A stretch of DNA of 64,000 nt from JAJVIP01 sp964405835 (GCA_964405835.1 CAYOPN010000004.1:4459-68458), one strand, 5' to 3'; counted from the first letter of the stretch, positions 17,057 to 25,904 are shown. Notes: a model not told the origin generated them from the letters alone. A program made the numbers and translations.

Positions 17057-18415
17057 ATGTCAAACTTAACCCTCAAATCGAATCTCAAAATCGCACTGGT
17101 TTTAACACTGGTTGCGGGCACTTTTGAGAACCAGGCCTGGGCGGCTTCCTCTTACGGCCAAGCCTCGGACCTGTTTAATGTGGGGGCGGGCGCGCGTTCC
17201 ATGGCGATGGGCGGCGCTTTCACAGGTTTAGCTGACGATGCTTCCGCTCCGTATTTCAATCCCGCCGGTTTGGCGTTCCTGGACGAACATCAGTTGATGG
17301 TGATGCACGCGCCGCTCTTTATTGATACCAGCTACAACTACATCGCTTCCGCCAACCCGCTCGGAGACCGTTTGGGTGCGCTGGCCTTGTCCGATGCCAT
17401 GTTGTTGTCCGACGGCTTTCAGCTTCGCGATACCAACAACCAGTTGCTCGACGAAAATGGCTCGCTTAACAACAACGCCATCCTCGGTTCTTACGCCCGC
17501 AAGATCACACAAAAACTTGCCGTCGGTGGAAACGCCAAATTTATCCAACAGAAAGTGGCCGGTTTTTCGGACAGCACGCTCGGCATGGATGCGGGCGTCC
17601 TTTATAAACCGGCGCCGGTGATCAGCATGGGGCTCTTTTTGGGAAACTTCAATTCGCCCAGCATCAAACTTCAGACGTCCGAAGATATTTATCGCCCGAT
17701 CACGCGTTTTGGCTTGGCTTCAGAGATTTTTAAAGGCCGTTTGGTCCTCACCGCGGACATGACCAAGGTCAGCCAGCAGGACAACCTGTTCGCCGCCGGC
17801 GCCGAGTTGGCCGCCAACCGCTTTTTCTCGATCCGGACTGGTTTTAACGCGAACCGGAGTTACACTCTCGGCATGGGCCTCAATATGAAAAAACTGCGCG
17901 TGGACTATGCGTTCAGCAACACGGACATCGGCCAGTTCAACAAAGTTTCTCTCACCTACGCGTGGGCGAACATTTACAAGACAGACATCGAACCTCCGAT
18001 GAAAGAAGGCCGCGCGATTTACCCTCTCAGCGGGTTTGAAAACCAAGTTGTGTTCAAGACCTCGGTCCCGTCACACTCGGTCGCCAAATGGACCTTGGAC
18101 ATCACCGATGCGGAAGGAAAACAAGTTCGCCGCTTGGAAGGCGACCTCCACCCGCCGGCCGAAATCAACTGGGACGCCAAGAACAACATCGGCGCTCCGA
18201 CGGTTGACGGCACCTACAACTACCACTTTACGGTCAACTACAAGAACGGCAAGAGATGGGAGAACGAAGGCAACCTGAAACTCGCTCTCCCCGATCACGA
18301 ACGCAAAGAAGTGATCGACATGAGCCTGGAGCTGAACGGCGCAAAAGAAGGCGAGATGACCGCCGAAACCAATTCAGAAGCCGAAGTGATGCCGCAACCG
18401 GAGGCGGCGCAGTAA
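17057..18415 (+). CDS. PorV/PorQ-like outer-membrane protein with C-terminal FlgD-like domain
   Basis: A 452-residue protein with a signal peptide ending near AWAA, then the PorV opening (DLFNVGAGARSMAMGGAFTG, YFNPAGLAF) and a barrel-like strand pattern to about residue 315. After a short linker, residues about 325-420 resemble a FlgD Ig-like domain (WTLDITDAEGKQVRRLEG...INWDAKNN...YNYHFTV). A glutamate-rich tail ends the chain. It lies between the Ig-repeat protein and the TPR protein in one operon. PorV-like barrels act as shuttles for type IX cargo; here the barrel is fused to a domain like those of the cargo. Confidence 0.75.
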   Translation: MSNLTLKSNLKIALVLTLVAGTFENQAWAASSYGQASDLFNVGAGARSMAMGGAFTGLADDASAPYFNPAGLAFLDEHQLMVMHAPLFIDTSYNYIASANPLGDRLGALALSDAMLLSDGFQLRDTNNQLLDENGSLNNNAILGSYARKITQKLAVGGNAKFIQQKVAGFSDSTLGMDAGVLYKPAPVISMGLFLGNFNSPSIKLQTSEDIYRPITRFGLASEIFKGRLVLTADMTKVSQQDNLFAAGAELAANRFFSIRTGFNANRSYTLGMGLNMKKLRVDYAFSNTDIGQFNKVSLTYAWANIYKTDIEPPMKEGRAIYPLSGFENQVVFKTSVPSHSVAKWTLDITDAEGKQVRRLEGDLHPPAEINWDAKNNIGAPTVDGTYNYHFTVNYKNGKRWENEGNLKLALPDHERKEVIDMSLELNGAKEGEMTAETNSEAEVMPQPEAAQ

Positions 18416-18458
18416 TCACGCAGTAAGAGCACGTCACACAGAAGAGGGGAACAGACAC

Positions 18459-21440
18459 ATGAATTCAATTGCTCGGAGCCTTATCTCCATGAGCTTGGTG
18501 GGACATCTCGTCGCGCCGGCGTTCGCCGTTTCCCAGGATCCCCTTCAACAATTCAAACTCGCCTCCCTCGCCTACGAAAACAAACGCCTCGACAGCGCCT
18601 CCCAGGAATACGAGGGGTTCATCAAACACTTCCCAAACCACCGCCTCGCCGCCCAGGCCCGTCTTGCGCTTGGGGAAATCAAATTTGAACTAAAGAAATA
18701 TCCCGACGCCGCCGATGAATATACGGCGGTGATCAAAAAACATCCCGGAAGTTACGAGGCGATGAACGCGGAGCTGCGCCTTGGACAGTGCGAATACAAC
18801 ATGAAGAAGTACCTGAACGCGATCGACCACTTTACGGTCGTAAAAAACAAAGCGCCGAAGGTGCTGCGTTCCGAAGCGCTTTTGGGATGGGCGCTTTCGC
18901 TGGTGGCGCTGAACAGCCACGAGAAAGCGGAGAACATGCTTGTTGAGCTTTTGCAGTCCTATCCGAAATACAAAACCAACGCGGCCGCCGTTGTTCCGCT
19001 GGGGCTTCTTTATATGGAGCGCAACCGCCTGCAAGATGCGCTGGAAACACTTTCCATGATCAAAGACGACCTGGGAGCCCGTTACTACCACGGCGTGGTG
19101 TTGCGCATGATGGACCAGACCATCGCGGCATCACAAATGTTCAAAGATGTTTTTCAGGAAGACCCGACCGGCCCCTGGGCAGACAAAGCCCAGCTCCAAA
19201 TGGCCGAGGCCTATTACAAGGTCAACGAACTCAATCTCGCCTACGACAGCTTTCGCAAAGTCTATGACAAGTTCCAACTGAGCCCATTGCGCCCGTACGC
19301 GCTTCACCGCATGGCCTGCATCCAATTCCATCTCGGCCGTTACCAGGAAGCCGGCCTCAAATGGGAACAGCTTGTCCGAACCTTTGAAGACGACGTGAAC
19401 CTGCCTTACGCGATTTACATGATGGGAGAGATGGCGCTCCGCCAAGGCGAATACGGCAAGGCCATTTCGTTCTTCAGTCAGATCACGGATGCGCACGAGC
19501 TGCGCATGGACGCGCAGTACAAAATCACCTGGTGCCTCGCGCAACAGAAACAAGACGACACCGCGGTGGCCCGCGCCGAGAAATTCCTGAAGGAATATCC
19601 GTGGGGCGAATTGGCCGCCAAGACACACCTGCTCAAAGGCATTTGCTTGCAGCGAATGAAGAAGTACATCGAAGCGAACGCGGAATATCAGATCGTTCTC
19701 GACCAATTTGGAAAATCAATCCATGCGGAGAAGGCCCTCTATTTGATGGGAACGTCCTATTTCCAAAACAAACAATTGGCGGAAATCGTGACGTCGTTGA
19801 ACTCCCAGCTGAAATTGGCGCCGGTGAGCCCGACGCGTTGGCAAGCGGAAAGCTATCTGTGGGTGGCCGAAGCCTATTACGCGCTGGACCAATATGACGC
19901 CGCGCAACGGACGTATCAATTGATTGTCGACAATTACAAAGACACACCGAAACTGGCGCATGCCATGTTGGGTGTGGCGGCAGCCTTGGCCAAACAGGGC
20001 GACTATGACAACGCGGCCGTCGCGCACGAACGCGCGCTGGGAATGGCGGAAACGCTCAAGAGCAAAGAAGTCAAACGTTCGGTGCTCATGGACACGGCCC
20101 AGGTGCTTTTCACGCAGAAGAAATACGACAAGGCCATGGGCTACTTCGACGAATTTGTGAACCGCTATCCGGATGATTCGCTGGTCCCCGAAGCGCTCTT
20201 TCAGGCCGGTGTTTGTTTCTACCGTCTTGAGTACTACACCGAAGCGATCACCCGCTGGAACAAAGTGGTCTCCGGTTATCCGACAAACGGTCTGGCTCCA
20301 AAGGCCCTGTTCGAAATGGCCAAGACCCAGTTTGGTCTCGGCAAATACGACGAAGCCGGGAAACAATTTCAATTGCTCATCGACAAATACCCGCAGGCCG
20401 ACAACGTGAAAGACGCGCGCATCCAGATTGCGCAGTGTTATTACAACCAGGGCCAATTTGAACTGGCCACCAAACGCTTGCAGGAATTCCTGAACAACTA
20501 TCCGAAAGACCCGAAGGCCAAAGACGTTCTGGAACTGTTGCAGATGGCGCACTATCGCGATGCCAAGGGGAAAGGCGATATGGCGCTTCTGACCGACAAA
20601 TTCCCGAAGAGCAAACTGACGGCCGACATTTACTGGCAGTCCGGCGCCGACGCGTTCAACGCCAAGCAATACAAACAGGCGTTGGAATTCTTCCGCAAAC
20701 TGGTCGGAGATTTCCCTGACGCGCAGCAGGTGGGACAGGCCTATTACTATATGGCCGAATCGCACTTTGCGCTGGAGGAATACGCGAACGCCGTGACCGC
20801 GTACAAAAATTTCGTCCTGAACTTTCCAGAACACCCGAGCCGCATTCAAGCGCTGTTCCGCCTGGGCGTAAGCCACTTCCAGACGCAGAATTACCGCGAA
20901 GCCGTGATCGCGTTTAACGACACGCTGGAAGCCGACCCGAACGGCGGCCTGGCGCGCGACGCGCTGGTCAATATTCCGCTCTGCTACAAAAAGATGGGAC
21001 AGCCGGCGCAGGCCATCTCGGCCCACGAACGTTTCTTGCAGCGCTACGGCAACGACCCGCAACGCAACAAAGTTTTGTTGGAGATGGGCGCGCTCTACGA
21101 AGAAATGAAGAACTACGAAGCGGCCGTGAAGAGCTTCGAAGCCATTCCAGAGAATTCGGACGAGTCGTTTGACGCGCTGGTCGGCCTCGGCCGCCTCTAC
21201 CGCCTGATGAAATTGCCCAACCAGGAACTGCTTGTGTACGAAAAACTTCGCGGTAAGGGGCCGAAATCAAACGAAGTCCGTTTGACCGGCATGGTCACTC
21301 TGGCCGAGATGTACCAGGAAATGGGCAAAGTGGACGATTCCATTTCGGTCTACGAAGACATCGCCGCCAACAGCGCCAATCCGGATTGGAAACAAGCGGC
21401 GTTGGACCGCGCAAAAACGCTTCGATCAGAAGTCAAATAG
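18459..21440 (+). CDS. Exported TPR-repeat protein
   Basis: A 993-residue protein with a signal peptide (cleaved near PAFA, about residue 23) followed by roughly two dozen tetratricopeptide-like helical repeats to the C-terminus. Typical TPR spacing is seen, with recurring Y-x4-Y-x2-A/AL and YP/FP turns (KKYPDAADEY, GKYDEAGKQF, EEYANAVTAY). It belongs to the broad YbgF/CpoB/BamD-like group of envelope scaffolds. With ExbB/ExbD/TonB genes directly downstream, a periplasmic scaffold linking the energy module to outer-membrane partners is a reasonable inference. Confidence 0.8.
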   Translation: MNSIARSLISMSLVGHLVAPAFAVSQDPLQQFKLASLAYENKRLDSASQEYEGFIKHFPNHRLAAQARLALGEIKFELKKYPDAADEYTAVIKKHPGSYEAMNAELRLGQCEYNMKKYLNAIDHFTVVKNKAPKVLRSEALLGWALSLVALNSHEKAENMLVELLQSYPKYKTNAAAVVPLGLLYMERNRLQDALETLSMIKDDLGARYYHGVVLRMMDQTIAASQMFKDVFQEDPTGPWADKAQLQMAEAYYKVNELNLAYDSFRKVYDKFQLSPLRPYALHRMACIQFHLGRYQEAGLKWEQLVRTFEDDVNLPYAIYMMGEMALRQGEYGKAISFFSQITDAHELRMDAQYKITWCLAQQKQDDTAVARAEKFLKEYPWGELAAKTHLLKGICLQRMKKYIEANAEYQIVLDQFGKSIHAEKALYLMGTSYFQNKQLAEIVTSLNSQLKLAPVSPTRWQAESYLWVAEAYYALDQYDAAQRTYQLIVDNYKDTPKLAHAMLGVAAALAKQGDYDNAAVAHERALGMAETLKSKEVKRSVLMDTAQVLFTQKKYDKAMGYFDEFVNRYPDDSLVPEALFQAGVCFYRLEYYTEAITRWNKVVSGYPTNGLAPKALFEMAKTQFGLGKYDEAGKQFQLLIDKYPQADNVKDARIQIAQCYYNQGQFELATKRLQEFLNNYPKDPKAKDVLELLQMAHYRDAKGKGDMALLTDKFPKSKLTADIYWQSGADAFNAKQYKQALEFFRKLVGDFPDAQQVGQAYYYMAESHFALEEYANAVTAYKNFVLNFPEHPSRIQALFRLGVSHFQTQNYREAVIAFNDTLEADPNGGLARDALVNIPLCYKKMGQPAQAISAHERFLQRYGNDPQRNKVLLEMGALYEEMKNYEAAVKSFEAIPENSDESFDALVGLGRLYRLMKLPNQELLVYEKLRGKGPKSNEVRLTGMVTLAEMYQEMGKVDDSISVYEDIAANSANPDWKQAALDRAKTLRSEVK

Positions 21441-21452
21441 GAGGGAAAGATC

Positions 21453-22133
21453 ATGCTAAAGGAACTCGGATTCATAGGAATTTTTAAAGTAAACCCGGCA
21501 ATCATCAGCACACTGCTGTTTTTCTCGATACTGCTGATGACGTTCTTGCTTGAACGGTTCTGGTTTTACATGAGCCGCGCGAACTGGTCTGATGAGTTCT
21601 GGCAACGGCTCAAAAGCAACGTGTCCTCGGGCCGCTTGCACGATGCGCGCTCCATATGCGCCGCGAGCCAAAACGTTTACGCCCAGACCTTCTTGACCGC
21701 GATCAGCTCGACCCATCTCTCGCGCGCCGACAACGAAGACATGGTCCAGATAGCAAAAGAAGGCCAGCTTGAACTGTTGAGAAAACGCCTCGGGCTCTTC
21801 TCGACACTTTCCTTTATATCTCCGTTGGTGGGACTCCTCGGGACCGTAACGGGCATTATGCAGGCGTTCAGCGATCTGGGCCGTTCGGGATCGGGCGGCG
21901 CCAACATCGTTGCGGCCGGTATTTCCGAGGCCCTGGTTTCGACCGCGGCGGGCATCGTGGTGGCCGTTCCGGCCGCTATGTTCTTCAACTATTTCACCAT
22001 CAAGATGCGCGGCATCGGCGTCCGCATGAACAACACGGCGCACGAACTGATCATCCTAATCTACGGCGGCGAGGAAGTCGGCGACAAACCCGCGCAGCTG
22101 AAAGCGAGCGAAATGCGTGCAAAGCTCCGCTAA
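21453..22133 (+). CDS. MotA/TolQ/ExbB proton channel protein
   Basis: A 226-residue inner-membrane protein with three segments: about residues 15-35, 105-130 and 150-180. The long second and third segments contain the TolQ/ExbB signature (SPLVGLLGTVTGIMQAF and EALVSTAAGIVVAVPA). It forms the pentameric stator that, with ExbD/TolR, turns proton motive force into work on a TonB- or TolA-like partner. An AGGAGG-like site (TAGGAGGGAAAG) precedes the ATG. The downstream ExbD gene starts 17 bp inside its 3' end. Confidence 0.85.
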   Translation: MLKELGFIGIFKVNPAIISTLLFFSILLMTFLLERFWFYMSRANWSDEFWQRLKSNVSSGRLHDARSICAASQNVYAQTFLTAISSTHLSRADNEDMVQIAKEGQLELLRKRLGLFSTLSFISPLVGLLGTVTGIMQAFSDLGRSGSGGANIVAAGISEALVSTAAGIVVAVPAAMFFNYFTIKMRGIGVRMNNTAHELIILIYGGEEVGDKPAQLKASEMRAKLR

Positions 22134-22545
22134 CCAAGACAGCGAAGCCGAGATCACAGAAGTCAACGTCGTCCCGCTTGCGGACGTTACGTTGGTGCTT
22201 CTGATTATGCTCATGTTGCTCTCGCCGATGGCGATGCAGTCCATGATCCAGGTCCAGGCGGCGCAGGCGGTGGCAACACGCTCCAAGCCGACCATCTCCG
22301 AGAAACCAATCTTCGTGGACATTACTTCGAAAGGATTTACGGTGAACAGCCAGGTGGTTGGCACCGAATACGAACTCTACCGCGTCATCCAACGCAACGT
22401 CGCCGGCAAACGCGACAAGACGGTACTGATCTCATCTCAACCTGATGTGAAGTACCAGAACGTGGTCCGCGTGTTGGATCTGGTCCGCCAAAGCGGAGCG
22501 GTGAGTCTCTCGCTTGTCCCGCGCAATGACGGGGGGAACCCATGA
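22117..22545 (+). CDS. ExbD/TolR-type protein 1
   Basis: A 142-residue bitopic protein. EVNVVPLADVTLVLL places the proton-carrying aspartate at residue 23 within the single membrane segment, followed by a periplasmic domain ending in the usual VLDLVRQSG pattern. The start appears to be GTG 22117, 17 bp inside the ExbB gene; no ATG in this frame fits. It overlaps the second ExbD gene by ATGA. Confidence 0.85.
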   Translation: MQSSANQDSEAEITEVNVVPLADVTLVLLIMLMLLSPMAMQSMIQVQAAQAVATRSKPTISEKPIFVDITSKGFTVNSQVVGTEYELYRVIQRNVAGKRDKTVLISSQPDVKYQNVVRVLDLVRQSGAVSLSLVPRNDGGNP

Positions 22546-22976
22546 AAAGGGCCGAAGTGACCGAAGAAGCCATTTCCGGCGTTAACATTGTGCCCGTCAT
22601 CGACGTGACGCTGGTGCTGCTGGTGATCCTGCTCTTGATGAGCCCGATTTTGAACTTGCCGAGCATTCCGGTGGAACTACCGGAAGCTATGACCAAAGAA
22701 ACCAAAGATCAGAACATCTCCGTAAGTCTCGGCGCCGATGGCGCCATCTCCATCGACACGGACATTGTTGAATGGAAAGACCTGCCGCGCGCGCTGAACG
22801 CAAAGCTCCGTGAACGCAAAAACGACGTGGTTGTCATCGTCCGCGCCGATAAAAACCTGCCCTATGGAAATGTGGAAAACTTTTTGCGCACCGTTAACAA
22901 ATTTGTCGGCAACCGCGCGGTCGCCATCGCAACGATGCAGCGTTCTGCAACATTAACTCCCGGAGACAAAAAATGA
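22542..22976 (+). CDS. ExbD/TolR-type protein 2
   Basis: A 144-residue paralogue of the preceding protein. GVNIVPVIDVTLVLL carries the membrane aspartate at residue 21, and the periplasmic domain ends with the NFLRTVNKF pattern. Both ExbD copies keep the key aspartate, so both could conduct protons. Paired different ExbD genes after one ExbB occur in several phyla and may form mixed dimers. Overlaps the TonB-like gene by ATGA. Confidence 0.85.
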   Translation: MKRAEVTEEAISGVNIVPVIDVTLVLLVILLLMSPILNLPSIPVELPEAMTKETKDQNISVSLGADGAISIDTDIVEWKDLPRALNAKLRERKNDVVVIVRADKNLPYGNVENFLRTVNKFVGNRAVAIATMQRSATLTPGDKK

Positions 22977-24289
22977 TCCGTCCAATACCGGCCGGGCCAA
23001 GCATTAAACTCGATTTCTCCAGCCGCGACGTCGCGTGTTTCTTGTTTGCTTTGAGCGTCCATTCGTTGCTCCTATTATGGAAAGGGGGCCTTCTGGTGTT
23101 GCCCGACCAAGCGGGCGGCGGACTTGGGGACATGCTGGTGAGCGTTGATTTTCGTTCCGATGTGCCGAGCTACGAACCGGCGGGCGGTGGCTCCTCTCCG
23201 AAAGCCGAAGGTTTGTTCGCGCGCATGAAGTCCATCATCAAAGGCCCGGGTGCGGTCGGTAAAAAATCCGAGGATATTGCGATGGGCGCCCAAACCGCTC
23301 CGATTGCGCAAACACCTGACAAACCGGCCTGGACAAAAACGGACGTGCTCACCAACAAAACATTTGCGGACAAAAAAGGATTTGAGGGAATGGTTAAAAA
23401 AGACGCGTTGGACGTGGCCACTGGCCAGACCCAGAACGTGGTGGTCAAACCCTCTGCCGGAAATTTTGAAGAGGCCCAGCCGAACCTCAAGGAAAACAAA
23501 TTTAAGATCGCGCGCAAGGACGTTCCGTTCAAAATTGTCTCGCCCAAATCCGATCAACTCGCGAACGCGAATGCCATTGCCGTAAATGTCGACCAGAAAA
23601 CCAGCGCCAACGTGCGTTCGTTGGATGGCGGCCCAGGCGCGGGTCCAGCCCTCCAATCAAAATCTTTTGCATCCAAAGGCGCCTCCACCAGCGGTGGTTT
23701 CGGCGGCACACCTTCCGGATTAAAAAGCGGCTCGGGTGGCGGCCTTGCAATGGGAAGCGCGTCGGTGGGTGCAGCTTCCATGGGAGGTGGTTCGACCGGT
23801 GGAACAGGGGGGGGCGGTGGTTCGGGATATGGATCGGGCGCCGGCACCGGCAGTGGTTCCGGAAGCGGCAACGGTTTTGGCTCAGGGACCGGCGGCGGCC
23901 GTTTGTACGGCGGCGGCAGCGGATTTGGAAGCGGCGGTGGATCGGGCGGAATGGCGACACTGGCGCGCAATACCGTGTCCGACGTTTCGACTGGCGGAAA
24001 ATCTGCCTACAATTCGGGATTTAACATCACAGGCGCGTTGGCGAACCGTCCCATCATTTCAAAAGTATTGGCGCGTTATGAAATGGACTGCCGCGTGGGA
24101 CTGCGTTTCCGCGTGGACTGGGCCGGCCGCGTGATCGACGGCATCATTGTGGAAATTTCATCGGGAAGCCCGACATTCGACCAGAAAGTGGTTGCGGCGC
24201 TGCAGCAATGGGTGTTCAGCAAGCTGCCGGCCGACAAGACGAACGTGATCCAGGAAGGCATGATCACGTTTGTGTTCAAAGGAGTATAG
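22973..24289 (+). CDS. TonB-like energy transducer with glycine-rich spacer
   Basis: A 438-residue protein with a short cytoplasmic start, one membrane segment (about residues 21-40), a long periplasmic region, a Gly/Ser low-complexity stretch (about residues 225-325) and a C-terminal TonB domain (about 345-438) with the VGLRFRVDWAGRV and FDQKVVAALQQWVF patterns. TonB or TolA proteins span the periplasm and pull on outer-membrane partners. The usual proline-rich spacer is replaced by a glycine-rich one. Gene order ExbB-ExbD-ExbD-TonB supports one complex. Confidence 0.75.
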   Translation: MIRPIPAGPSIKLDFSSRDVACFLFALSVHSLLLLWKGGLLVLPDQAGGGLGDMLVSVDFRSDVPSYEPAGGGSSPKAEGLFARMKSIIKGPGAVGKKSEDIAMGAQTAPIAQTPDKPAWTKTDVLTNKTFADKKGFEGMVKKDALDVATGQTQNVVVKPSAGNFEEAQPNLKENKFKIARKDVPFKIVSPKSDQLANANAIAVNVDQKTSANVRSLDGGPGAGPALQSKSFASKGASTSGGFGGTPSGLKSGSGGGLAMGSASVGAASMGGGSTGGTGGGGGSGYGSGAGTGSGSGSGNGFGSGTGGGRLYGGGSGFGSGGGSGGMATLARNTVSDVSTGGKSAYNSGFNITGALANRPIISKVLARYEMDCRVGLRFRVDWAGRVIDGIIVEISSGSPTFDQKVVAALQQWVFSKLPADKTNVIQEGMITFVFKGV

Positions 24290-24291
24290 CC

Positions 24292-25185
24292 ATGAAACGC
24301 TCAATCATTTTTGCTTGCTGCCTGGCGCTCGGCCATTCCGGCTGGGTGGGACACTCCGCCGAACAGGAAATGGGCCAACAACCGCTTTCCGAAACGGTCA
24401 AAGGCACGGTCAAAGAAACGCTCGATATCCAAAAACCGGCGCCGTCAATTGAATTGGACGTGAAGGAGATCGTCGAAAGCGGCACCGCGCAGACCGACCG
24501 CGTTCTCCAGGAAGCCAAACCGATCCCAAGCAAAGAAGATTTTGAGAATTACGGTGTGTTGAATTCCAAACAAGTTATGCGCCCGGCGTTGCCGTTGATT
24601 CCCGAGCCGCCATTGGTGACGTTCTACCCGGGTCTCTCGAAGGTCGTTTCAAAACGGTGGGAGTTTCGCGTGTCGGATGAAAACGGCGAAATGATCAAGC
24701 TGATCAAAGGCAAAGGCGTGCCGCCGCGCAACATCGAATGGAACGGGATCAATGAGCGCGGCCAATACATCACGGTCGGGACGCTTTATTCGTATCAATT
24801 TGTGACGTTCGACGAACACGAGAACGCTTCCACGTTTCCCGGCGAACCGTTCCAACTCGACGCGCTCATGTACAGACAGAAGGGAAAACTCGTGATCGAA
24901 TTCGCCAACAAAAAACTTTTCCAAGACGAACAATCCGCGTTCAAACCCGTCATGAAATCGATGTGGGAACGCGCCATCGATGTGGTGCGGGAGAATTCGA
25001 ACTCGCCCATCACGATTGAAATGTACGCGGCCAGCGCCCGCTCGCCGCTTGCCGAGGACCGCCGTTCGGCCGCCGTCAACTCGATTTCCGACGCCACCAA
25101 CCTGCCTGCCGTGGACATCCGCCACAAAGTGGACAAGATCGCCGACCGCGGCGACGTGCTCCGCGTCGTAATGAACACGAAGTAA
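24292..25185 (+). CDS. Exported protein with FlgD-like and possible OmpA-like domains
   Basis: A 298-residue protein starting at ATG 24292, 2 bp after the TonB stop; the frame also extends to 24208, but inside the TonB gene. Signal peptide to about residue 22. Residues about 118-185 resemble a FlgD-type domain (WEFRVSDENGEMI...IEWNGINERGQ...YSYQFVTF). Residues about 197-298 (VIEFANKKLF...SPITIEMYAASAR...) have the strand-helix pattern of OmpA-like peptidoglycan-binding domains, but the usual binding motif is not clear. Last gene of the operon; perhaps a periplasmic anchor. Confidence 0.6.
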   Translation: MKRSIIFACCLALGHSGWVGHSAEQEMGQQPLSETVKGTVKETLDIQKPAPSIELDVKEIVESGTAQTDRVLQEAKPIPSKEDFENYGVLNSKQVMRPALPLIPEPPLVTFYPGLSKVVSKRWEFRVSDENGEMIKLIKGKGVPPRNIEWNGINERGQYITVGTLYSYQFVTFDEHENASTFPGEPFQLDALMYRQKGKLVIEFANKKLFQDEQSAFKPVMKSMWERAIDVVRENSNSPITIEMYAASARSPLAEDRRSAAVNSISDATNLPAVDIRHKVDKIADRGDVLRVVMNTK

Positions 25186-25200
25186 TAACCCTCGCCATCT

Positions 25201-25229
25201 TTGATTTCCCAATTTGTTCATGCTATCCT
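25201..25229 (+). promoter_or_regulatory. Promoter of the toxin-antitoxin module
   Basis: TTGATT (25201-25206) and TATCCT (25224-25229) are separated by 17 bp, giving a reasonable sigma-70-type promoter. The predicted start would fall at the beginning of the 25236-25254 palindrome. Confidence 0.45.
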
Positions 25230-25235
25230 CTTTTA

Positions 25236-25254
25236 TATGGCATGAATTGCCATA
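25236..25254. promoter_or_regulatory. Operator-like inverted repeat TATGGCA-N5-TGCCATA
   Basis: Perfect 7-bp arms around a 5-bp spacer, between the likely -10 box and the antitoxin ribosome site. Ribbon-helix-helix antitoxins commonly bind such palindromes to repress their own operon. Confidence 0.55.
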
Positions 25255-25272
25255 CAAGAAGAAGGAGTGAAC

Positions 25273-25470
25273 ATGAAAATCACAACATACATCGATGAAA
25301 AGCTGCTAAAAAAAGCCCTGCGCGCAACGGGGGCCCATTCGCAAAGAGAAGTTATTGAGGATGCCTTGCGCAATCTTCTCTCGGATATTCAGCGGAAACG
25401 ATTCGTAAAAGAGTTTGATTCATTCCGGCTGGATCTCTCCCTAAAAACCTTGCAGCGACAACGAGCGTGA
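25273..25470 (+). CDS. VapB-like ribbon-helix-helix antitoxin
   Basis: A 65-residue protein beginning MKITTYIDEKLL, followed by ALRATGAHSQREVIEDALRNLL, the strand-helix-helix pattern of short VapB/RHH antitoxins. The C-terminal tail (about 25 residues) would neutralise the toxin. ATG 25273 is chosen over GTG 25267 because GAAGGAG ends just before it. It overlaps the PIN-domain gene by GTGA, the usual antitoxin-first order. Confidence 0.75.
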   Translation: MKITTYIDEKLLKKALRATGAHSQREVIEDALRNLLSDIQRKRFVKEFDSFRLDLSLKTLQRQRA

Positions 25471-25904
25471 GTTTTCTCACGCTCATCGATACGTCCGCCT
25501 GGATATTTGCCCTGGGCGATCGCTCAAACCGCCGCATAAAAGAACGGATTGCTTTTCTTGTCGAGCAAAATCTCGCTTGCATCACCTCCCCTATTGCTTT
25601 TGAACTTCTATCGGGTGTCAAATCGGACTCTGAAAACCAACGTCTCAAAAGCTACCTTTCAACAATCCATCCATTTCCTTTTATGGTTGAGGAGTGGAGC
25701 GATGCTGCCGAATGGGTAACTACCATCCGAAAAAAGGGGGTAAAAGTAAAAACCATCGACGCTCTCATTGCGTACAAAGCCGTCAAACATAAACTCACAC
25801 TGCTGCACGCCGATACCGACTTGGATCGTCTCGCGAAAAAAACCAATCTGCATGTCGAAAGCTTTGTCGATGCCGCTCGGGAAGGAAGTCGCTCCTCATC
25901 ATGA
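25467..25904 (+). CDS. VapC-like PIN-domain ribonuclease toxin
   Basis: A 145-residue PIN-domain protein with the acidic active-site set: D8 in LIDTSAW, E46 in FELLSG, D98 in TIDALIA and D116 in HADTDLD. VapC toxins cut specific tRNAs or rRNA when freed from VapB. The start is GTG 25467, overlapping the antitoxin stop. The toxin stop overlaps the start of the following aminotransferase (ATGA), unusual for a mobile toxin-antitoxin pair. Confidence 0.8.
   Translation: MSFLTLIDTSAWIFALGDRSNRRIKERIAFLVEQNLACITSPIAFELLSGVKSDSENQRLKSYLSTIHPFPFMVEEWSDAAEWVTTIRKKGVKVKTIDALIAYKAVKHKLTLLHADTDLDRLAKKTNLHVESFVDAAREGSRSSS

Noticed and set aside
15901..17121. 406-residue frame on the minus strand opposite the Ig-repeat gene
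   Set aside because: It is a shadow of the GC-rich coding strand and spans the boundary of two well-supported plus-strand genes with matching overlaps and signal peptides.
19716..21062. 448-residue minus-strand frame opposite the TPR gene
   Set aside because: The plus strand has clear TPR periodicity and a signal peptide; the antisense product has no recognisable feature.
23730..23960. Long overlapping frames on both strands in the glycine-rich TonB region
   Set aside because: They arise from the GC-rich GGN repeats and have no start context or recognisable domain.
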